From Pyropia yezoensis (lineage: Eukaryota > Rhodophyta > Bangiophyceae > Bangiales > Bangiaceae), in assembly GCA_009829735.1 (NCBI GenBank), contig CM020620.1, positions 9,989,794 through 10,053,793 on the forward strand: a stretch of DNA of 64,000 nucleotides, in the 5' to 3' direction. The notes beneath the pieces were generated by a model, which searched no databases, was not told the DNA's origin, and saw only the letters and a program-made list of their open reading frames with translations. Position 1 is the stretch's first letter, and each line of letters starts with the position of its first letter. The position numbers were made by a program, and so were the translations under genes. Below, one piece after another: positions 58,074 through 64,000 of the stretch.

Positions 58074-61007
58074 ATGATGGCGCGACGGACAGGCCGGCGG
58101 CAGCTGCCTTACCCGCCGCGGCCGCCCCCCCCCGGCGACACGTCGGAAGACTCGGGCTGCTCGGGCGACACGGATGAGGGCGTGGAGCTGCTCACCGCCA
58201 TGCGGGCGCCGCGGCCGCTGAGCCTGGCGCCGCCGCCGCCGCTGCCGCCGCCGCCTCCACCGCCGCCTCCGTCTCAGCAGCCGCCATCTCCGTCTCTGCC
58301 GCCGCCGCCCCCTTCTCTGCTCCCGCCGCCCCCGTCTCAGCCGCTGCCGCCTCTGTCTCAGCCGCGGCCGCCGCCGCCGCCGCTGTCGTCGCGGTTTCCA
58401 TCGCCGCCACGGGGTGCCCCCCACCGTTCGGCCTTTCCCGCTTCGTCGCCAGCAGCACGGCGGCGGGAGCGCCTGCTGGGCGCTATCGCCACCGGCGCGT
58501 GGCGGTCGTCGTCGCCGCCGCTGCCGCTGCCGCCGCCGCCGCCGTCGGCCGGGCCACCAGCCGTGTCCCCGCCGCCAGTCGCACGCTGGCGGGGCGCCAC
58601 CGCCGCTGTCGCCGCCGCACCCCACCTTGGTGGCGGCGTCCCGGCGCGGTCGCCGTCGGGGGCGTTGGGGCGGCTGCCCGCTGGCAGTGGGGCGTCGCCG
58701 CCGCTGGTGACGGGCACCCCCGTCCGCCACCGGGGGGCCGCACCCGTTGCGGCTGCGGCGGCGACGCCAGCGTCGGCGGGCAGGCTGCGCCGCGGTGACG
58801 CGGTCGCCGCCGCGGGGGGGGCGCACCCCGCCGGGCCAGAGACGCGCGCGGCGGCGCCGTCGACGGCGCCGCCGCCGCCGCCGCCGCGTTTGCGCTCACC
58901 GGCGGCGGCAGAGCAAACGGCTAGCCCGGCGCCTCCCCTCGCCGCCACGATCCCCACCGACCGGCTGGTGACGCTGCTCCTGGCGCGCGAGGCGCGCCGT
59001 GCGGCGGCTGCCGGTGCTGGTCCGGCGGCCGCTGCCGCCGCGGCCGCGTCGTCGTCGGCCGACGCCAAGGCCGAGGAGGCCGAGCTGGTCGCTCTCCTCC
59101 TTGCACGGGAGGCGGCGGCGGCGGCGGCTACCGCCGCCGCCACAACTGTCTCGTCGCCGTCGCCGCCGCCGGCGGCCGCCGCGTCGCCGCTGACGACCGC
59201 CGCCGCGTCGCCGCCGCCGCCGCCGGTCGGCGCCCACCCCACCGCCGCGCCCGCCGCCGCCGCCGCCGCTGCGCCCGCCCCGTACGGTTGGGGCGGCGGC
59301 GGGGGGACCACCACCGCCACCCTCGCGTCCCTGCGGCAGCCGCGACGGTCGCTGGGGACGCGTCCGCTGGGCGGGGTGCCCACCAGCCCCGCCACACCGG
59401 CCGTGGCGGCCGCCGCCGGGCGTGCAGCGGCGGCCGTGGGCGCGGCGGCCGGCTCGGCCGCGACTGGGCCGTCGGCGGCGGCGGCAGCCCCTCCCCCGGC
59501 TAAACGTGCTCGCGTCGAGGCGTCGGCGACGCCGTCAGTGCGAGCGCCTGAGGCGGGCGGCCCCGCCGCGCCGCCAGCGCCAGCCCCCCGGGGGGGGGAG
59601 CCTGCGGAGCTGCTGCGCGAGCGCCGCCCCGCGCGTGACCGCGCCGACGGTGGGGCTGGCGGCGGCGTCGCGCGTGGCACGGCGGCAGCAGCGACGATCG
59701 GCCCGCGGGCGCTGGTGGCGGCCGCCCGGGCGGGGCTGGCGGTGCCCCCCCCCCGGACGGTGGCCGCGCCACGCCCGGCGCTGGGCCTTGTGGGCGGTGC
59801 GTCGGCCGGCTCGACCCGATTTGCCTACCACGACAGCGTGTACGCGCGGGCAGACCTGGTCGACGCGCCCCTCTCCGCCGAGGCGGTGGCGGCTCGCCTG
59901 GAAGGCCACTTCAGCCTGCGCATCCCCGCCATCCCGCGGCTGACGCCCGCCGCCGCGGCGGCCGCGCCGCCGACGGTTGTGACGGGCACGGTGGTGCGGA
60001 CATCTTCGACGCGCGCCACCGCCGACGGCCGCCGGTACGTGCGGTGGGAGGTGTGTGATATGGCGCGCCACACGGGGCGTACCACCTCCATCGCGGTTTT
60101 GCTGTTTGGGGGTGCCTACACCGCCGCGTGGAAGGAGGCGCCGGGGACGGTGGTGGCGCTGCGGTGTCCCAAGGTGCTCTTCCCCCGCGAGGGCGCCGCC
60201 GTTGCCGCCGCCGCGGCGGCCGCGCGCCGCCGCGCGGCGGCGGCGCCCACGGCCGACGCGGGCGCGGTGGGGGCGGGGACTCTCCCCGCCGTCCCCGCTG
60301 CCGCCGGCACCGCCGCGTCGGTGGCGACGGCCGCCGCGGGCAGCGGCGGCGGCCATGCCCTCCTCCTCCGCGCCGCCGACGACGTGGTGCTGCTTGGCCG
60401 GCACGCCCACTTTGCCGGCTGTGACGCGCCACCCCGCGGGGGGGCGCCGCGCGGGGGCGCCGGTGGTGGCGGCGGCGGCGGCAGCACGGGGGACACTTGT
60501 GGGGTGTGGGTGGACCTTGCGTTTGGCCGCCGCTGCCCGCGGCACGCGGCGGCGCTGCGCGACGCGCTCGGCGCGCCGTCCCGCCACGACCGGCAGCAGC
60601 CGGGGTCGGCCGGCCGGTCGGCGCTGCCGTCGCTCGCCGACCGCCTGCCGGTGCGGGTGGACCTGTCGGCGCCGCCGGGGGGGGGCTACGCCCCGCTCGC
60701 CTGGGGCGGCGCCCCCGCCGGTACCCCCGCGGCAGGCCGCGGGGGGGGCGCCGCCGCCGCCGCCGCCGCCGCCGGCCGCGGCGGCGGCGGCCGTGGCCGT
60801 GGCCGCGGCCGCGGCGGCGGCCGTGAGCCCGTCGTGTCCCCCGCGGTGGCGCGCGCGCGGATGGTGTCGCTGCGGGAGGGGGTGGACGCGGCGGCGGCGG
60901 CGGTGGTGGCGGCCGCGGCGGCGGCGCCGCGGGAGCGGTCGCTCTCTGCCTTGCGTGCGCGGGAGGTGGCGGGGCGGGGCGGCAAGAGGCGGTGCATGTG
61001 GCTCTAA
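58074..61007 (+). CDS. MCM10: Mcm10 replication initiation factor homologue
   Basis: Intronless, 977 residues, ATG 58074 to TAA 61005. Mcm10 binds the CMG helicase, ssDNA and polymerase alpha at replication origins. The N-terminal 580 residues are Pro/Ala-rich low complexity. From about residue 583 (Phe-Ala-Tyr-His-Asp-Ser) the family core starts. The OB fold (about 630-705) has 'vtGtVvrts.....dGrrYvrWevcDm' and 'iaVLLFGgAYtaaWKeapGTVVaL', both typical of Mcm10. The CCCH zinc finger follows: Cys783, Cys809, Cys821, His824. The last two spacings (x11, x2) equal those of the canonical motif (Cx9-10Cx11Cx2H); the first is stretched to 25 by a Gly-rich insert. The tail is Gly/Arg/Ala-rich and ends Lys-Arg-Arg-Cys-Met-Trp-Leu. 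ATG-ATG in CCATGATGG context supports the start. Family assignment is strong. Confidence 0.85.
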   Translation: MMARRTGRRQLPYPPRPPPPGDTSEDSGCSGDTDEGVELLTAMRAPRPLSLAPPPPLPPPPPPPPPSQQPPSPSLPPPPPSLLPPPPSQPLPPLSQPRPPPPPLSSRFPSPPRGAPHRSAFPASSPAARRRERLLGAIATGAWRSSSPPLPLPPPPPSAGPPAVSPPPVARWRGATAAVAAAPHLGGGVPARSPSGALGRLPAGSGASPPLVTGTPVRHRGAAPVAAAAATPASAGRLRRGDAVAAAGGAHPAGPETRAAAPSTAPPPPPPRLRSPAAAEQTASPAPPLAATIPTDRLVTLLLAREARRAAAAGAGPAAAAAAAASSSADAKAEEAELVALLLAREAAAAAATAAATTVSSPSPPPAAAASPLTTAAASPPPPPVGAHPTAAPAAAAAAAPAPYGWGGGGGTTTATLASLRQPRRSLGTRPLGGVPTSPATPAVAAAAGRAAAAVGAAAGSAATGPSAAAAAPPPAKRARVEASATPSVRAPEAGGPAAPPAPAPRGGEPAELLRERRPARDRADGGAGGGVARGTAAAATIGPRALVAAARAGLAVPPPRTVAAPRPALGLVGGASAGSTRFAYHDSVYARADLVDAPLSAEAVAARLEGHFSLRIPAIPRLTPAAAAAAPPTVVTGTVVRTSSTRATADGRRYVRWEVCDMARHTGRTTSIAVLLFGGAYTAAWKEAPGTVVALRCPKVLFPREGAAVAAAAAAARRRAAAAPTADAGAVGAGTLPAVPAAAGTAASVATAAAGSGGGHALLLRAADDVVLLGRHAHFAGCDAPPRGGAPRGGAGGGGGGGSTGDTCGVWVDLAFGRRCPRHAAALRDALGAPSRHDRQQPGSAGRSALPSLADRLPVRVDLSAPPGGGYAPLAWGGAPAGTPAAGRGGGAAAAAAAAGRGGGGRGRGRGRGGGREPVVSPAVARARMVSLREGVDAAAAAVVAAAAAAPRERSLSALRAREVAGRGGKRRCMWL

Positions 61008-62530
61008 AAAGCCATGGGGCCGCGCACGTGGTGGGGGGTGGGGTGGGGTGGGGGGGGGTGGGTGGCTGAGTGGCTGGATGGCTTTTCATGGCTGGATGCT
61101 GGCCGTTGCAGGCAGAGTGGTTCGTCACTGGGCCTGCGCGGGGAGGTGCACGTGCCCATGCTGGGGGTCATTTGTAGGATGGGTGGACGGGGGCGGGAGA
61201 GAGGAGCACGCGAGCGAAGGAAAGAGCTCAAGCAGGACGTATGTAGCTACCATCGAGGGACACGCACGGCCCCCCTCCCCGCTCACTTGCCGCGCGCCGC
61301 CGCGGTTACCCCTTTGTGCGGTGGTGGTGGTGCGCTCGGAGCCGGCGGCTGGCGGGTGGCACAAAGCCGGCGCCGATGGTGTCGGTCGTCGCGAAAGGGA
61401 GCGCCGCCATGGGCGTACCGCCGCCGCCGGTCGGCGACACACCACCCCCGACGGTCACCCGCGCGGGTGAGGCCCGACGGTGAGGGCGCGCCGCGGGGGG
61501 GGGCGCACCGGCGCGCTTCGGGTCTTGCCGCACAGCCGTGGCCTGCAGACCCACCGCCCTGTAGAGGAAGCGGCGGCAGCGTGGCCGCCACAGACGCCTG
61601 GAGCTCTTGTTCTTTCTCTTTTTTTCTCCCCCCCTTTTTGTATAAAAAAGGTCGAACACGCATGAGAATGGACACGTGGCAGAGGGTGCCACAGGGGATC
61701 CAACTCCCGCGCCAAAAAAAAGCGCGGCGCCGCCCCACCCCGCCAGCGCCCCGCCGACCGCGCGCGCCCACGCGCGGCGTGGCTGCCTTGGTGGCGGCAA
61801 CGTCCTCATCGGTCGCCTCTGCCCGTGGGCGCGCGCGCTCTGCCGCGCTCCACCCCGCCCGCGCCGCCGCCGGCCCCTCCTCCCCCGCCCGCTCCCGCCC
61901 CGCCCCGCCCCCTCCCGCCAGCGCCGTCCCGCCCGCCAGACGGGCAGGCGGTGGCCGCCACCCGCCATCCCGGTCGCTGACGCGGCTGGCAGCCGCCGCC
62001 GCGCGCGGCGGCGGGGGCGGCCGGCTCGGGAGCCCCCCGCCCCTCCCCCGCCCCCTCCCCTCGCCCATCCGCCTCTGCTCGGTGGTGGCGGCGGCGGCGG
62101 CCGTGGTGGCGGGTGCGCCCGTGTAGGGGGGGGGGGGGGGCTGCGTCGTCCCCCCCACCGCACCGGGCTATACCGTGCCGCCCCTCTCTCCCTACACCGC
62201 CCGCCACGGAGGGGGGCGCCGCTGACGGCGGCGTGGGCCGGGGGGGGGGTGTGACCGACGCCACCACCTCCCGTTGCCGTCCGCGCGCTCGACCGGCCCC
62301 CACCGGTGGGGTGGTCCGGCCCTCCCCCCTCCCCGTCCGTCTCTGCTGTGGCTTCCCCCCTCCCCGGTCCACGCGCCGACACCGACGCGGTCTTGTCTAG
62401 AGAACAACTGCCTACCTGCTTGCCTGCCTGCCTCCCCCCCCCCCCCTCCCCCTCCCCACGCCTGTCTGCCCGCCCTCTCCCGGTGCGCCCTTCCCCATTG
62501 TTCCCCTCCCCGCGGGTGCCCGTCCCCCCC
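61008..62530. other. Intergenic region between Mcm10 and the SANT gene
   Basis: A G-rich stretch follows the Mcm10 stop (61025-61062). A pyrimidine tract and TATAAAAAAG lie at about 61600-61650. An Ala/Arg/Pro-rich frame is open from ATG 61662 to 62126 (154 residues) without a domain. That ATG is only ~20 bp from the TATA-like box, which argues against it as the start for that promoter. Confidence 0.35.
61641..61650 (+). promoter_or_regulatory. TATA-like box
   Basis: TATAAAAAAG after a T/C tract. It could serve a transcript running into the SANT gene at 62531 or the small frame at 61662. Confidence 0.3.
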
Positions 62531-63278
62531 ATGGACGTGCTTGCGTGGTCCCCCCCACCACCCCCCTACCCCACCTCCCCCCCCGCTGCCGCGCTCATCG
62601 CGTCGGCGTTTGCCGTGTCGCCCCCGCCCGCCGGGGGTGGCGGCGGCGGCGGCGGCGGCACCTCCCCGGCGTTGGCGTCTCCACCGGGTGCCAGCCCCGG
62701 CGGCGGACTTCTGCCCTACCCGCCCGCCACCCCCACTCGCACCACCCCCCCGGCTGCGACCGCCGGCGCTGCTGCCACTGCCGCCGCTGCCGCGGCCGCT
62801 GCTGCTGCCATTGGGGTGGTGTCCGCCACCACTCCCGCGGCCGCCCCCGCCCCCACCGCCCCGTCCCCTGTGCCGTGGTGGGACGGGGGGGGGGGGGTCG
62901 GCAGCCAGTCGGTCTTTTCGGCGCTGACGCCCACCTATGACGGCCGGCCGGGGGGCGGCGGTGGCGGCGGCGCCTGGCGGGGCGGTGACGGCCGCCGGGA
63001 GGGGCCCCGGCTGCGCGCCGACTTTGGCTGCCTCGCCGACCTGCTGGCAGACCCCCCCGCCGGGGCGGCCGCCCCACCGGCCGCCGCGCTGGCAGGGGTG
63101 ACCGCCGCGGCGGCGGCGGCGGCGGCGGCGGTGGTCGCGCCCCCGCCGCCGCCCGCCTCCCCCCCACCCCCCGTCGCACGCCCCTCCCTGCAGCCGGCCA
63201 AGCGGCCCCGCGTGCTCGTCATGGGCATGGGCACGGGCACGCCCGCCGCCGCTGCCGCCCCACCCGGCGCCCCCACCA

Positions 63279-63315
<37 letters not shown>

Positions 63316-64000
63316 GGTCCACCCCCCCCCCCCCCCCCCCCCCCCTTCCCCGCCCTCAGCCGCCGCTGGTCGGCCGCCGAAACGGCCGCCCTGCGGTCCG
63401 CCGCGGCCACCCGCCCCCGAGACTGGGCCGCCGTTGCCGCGGCGGTGGCGAGCGCGTCGGCGCGGGTGCCTCCCCGGACGCCCGCCCAGTGCCGCGCGCG
63501 GCTGCGGACGCTCCGGGAGGGGCCCACCGCCGGGGGGGGGCGTGCGCCCCCGTCGACGGCCGCGGCCGCTGCGGTGGCGGCGTCCACCCTCAGTGCCACC
63601 ACCTCCGCGTCTGCGTCGGTGGCGTCGGTGGCTGCCGCGGCGGTGGCGGGGGTGGCGGCGGCGGCGGCGGCGGCGGACGCGACGGCGGCGGCGACGGCGG
63701 CGGCGGCGTCTTCCGCCGACCCGCCATCGGCCCCCGAGTCGGCGGCGAGTGTGGCGGCCGTGAGCGGCGACACGGCTGCGGCGACGGCCGCCGCGGCGGC
63801 CGCGGCGGTGGCGGCGGTGGCGGCGCCGCCGCCGCCCCCGCGGGGGGTCCACACCGCCGCGACGAGCGGGGTGGGGCGGCCGGCCAAGCGGCGCCGCGCC
63901 GGCGGGGGGGGCACGGCCCCCACGGCCGCCGCGTCGTCCTCGGCCGCGTCGGTGGCGGCAGCGTCCCAGCGGGGCGGCAGCGGCGGCGGTGGTGGTGGTG
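62531..64000 (+). CDS. SANT/Myb-domain protein, 3' end outside window
   Basis: ATG 62531 (CCCCATGG) opens a Pro/Gly/Ala-rich protein. In it, Gln-Ser-Val-Phe-Ser-Ala-Leu-Thr-Pro and Asp-Phe-Gly-Cys-Leu-Ala-Asp-Leu-Leu are the only non-repetitive parts, followed by Pro-Ala-Lys-Arg-Pro-Arg. After a long C run (63322-63345) the frame changes by one. The new frame encodes a Myb/SANT repeat from 63361: Arg-Trp-Ser-Ala-Ala-Glu, 18 residues to Asp-Trp-Ala-Ala-Val, then Arg-Thr-Pro-Ala-Gln-Cys-Arg-Ala-Arg. The third aromatic position is Leu. The frame then stays open to the window end through Ala-rich DNA and Gly-Arg-Pro-Ala-Lys-Arg-Arg-Arg, an AT-hook/NLS-like motif. The C run plus CCCTCAG at 63359 looks like a splice acceptor, so the frame change may be an intron; a miscounted homopolymer is the alternative. 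Probable nuclear DNA- or chromatin-binding protein. Confidence 0.55.

Noticed and set aside
61662-62126. 154-residue Ala/Arg/Pro-rich protein next to a TATA-like box
   Set aside because: The ATG is too close to the TATA-like box, and the product has no non-repetitive segment; kept only as a remark in the intergenic entry.
1-64000. tRNA, rRNA or telomere repeats
   Set aside because: I looked for clover-leaf A/B-box patterns, rRNA landmarks and short telomere-type tandem repeats and saw none; a covariance-model scan was not possible here.

Overview
This window looks like nuclear DNA of a very GC-rich, intron-poor eukaryote. The proteins carry long Ala, Gly and Pro runs. They include eukaryote-type families (Mcm10, a SANT/Myb protein, a Crinkler/RHS-type ATPase) and relics of eukaryotic DNA transposons. 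There is also a 500-base assembly gap. The composition recalls bangiophyte red algae, but oomycetes, chytrids and other high-GC protists are not excluded; this is an inference, not an identification.

Layout. (1) Positions 1-8984 are a satellite array with a 366-bp unit, interrupted by the N gap. (2) Positions 8880-16247 and 20999-28368 are the two arms of a large inverted repeat, about 7.4 kb each and nearly identical by eye. Each arm holds a relic of a pogo/Tigger-type transposase and one copy of an NAD+-dependent DNA ligase (LigA) gene, so the two ligase copies face each other. Both copies carry the same in-frame TAG codon and a Gln in place of the catalytic Lys of motif I. (3) The 4.75-kb loop between the arms (16248-20998) holds one minus-strand gene for a coiled-coil plus P-loop ATPase protein of the CRN/RHS class. 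(4) Positions 28262-43376 are the same satellite in the opposite orientation, about 41 units, ending in a 1162-bp higher-order repeat. (5) Positions 43377-52300 have more moderate GC. They hold a broken CACTA/Plavaka-like transposase cut by the satellite edge, a duplicated-module/Pro-rich open region with an in-frame TGA, a BRCT-type protein fragment on the minus strand and an AT-hook-like basic protein. (6) Positions 52300-58073 are extremely GC-rich, with G/C homopolymers, degenerate minisatellites and no gene I can defend. (7) Positions 58074-61007 encode an Mcm10 homologue, and positions 62531-64000 the start of a SANT/Myb protein that runs off the window.

How it fits together. The left half is a satellite-flanked giant palindrome of the kind expected in subtelomeric or pericentromeric heterochromatin, built by inverted duplication of a segment that already contained a damaged ligase gene. 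The right end is ordinary gene-bearing DNA. Three loci (LigA, the BRCT protein, Mcm10) belong to DNA replication or repair families, but nothing in the sequence shows that they act together.
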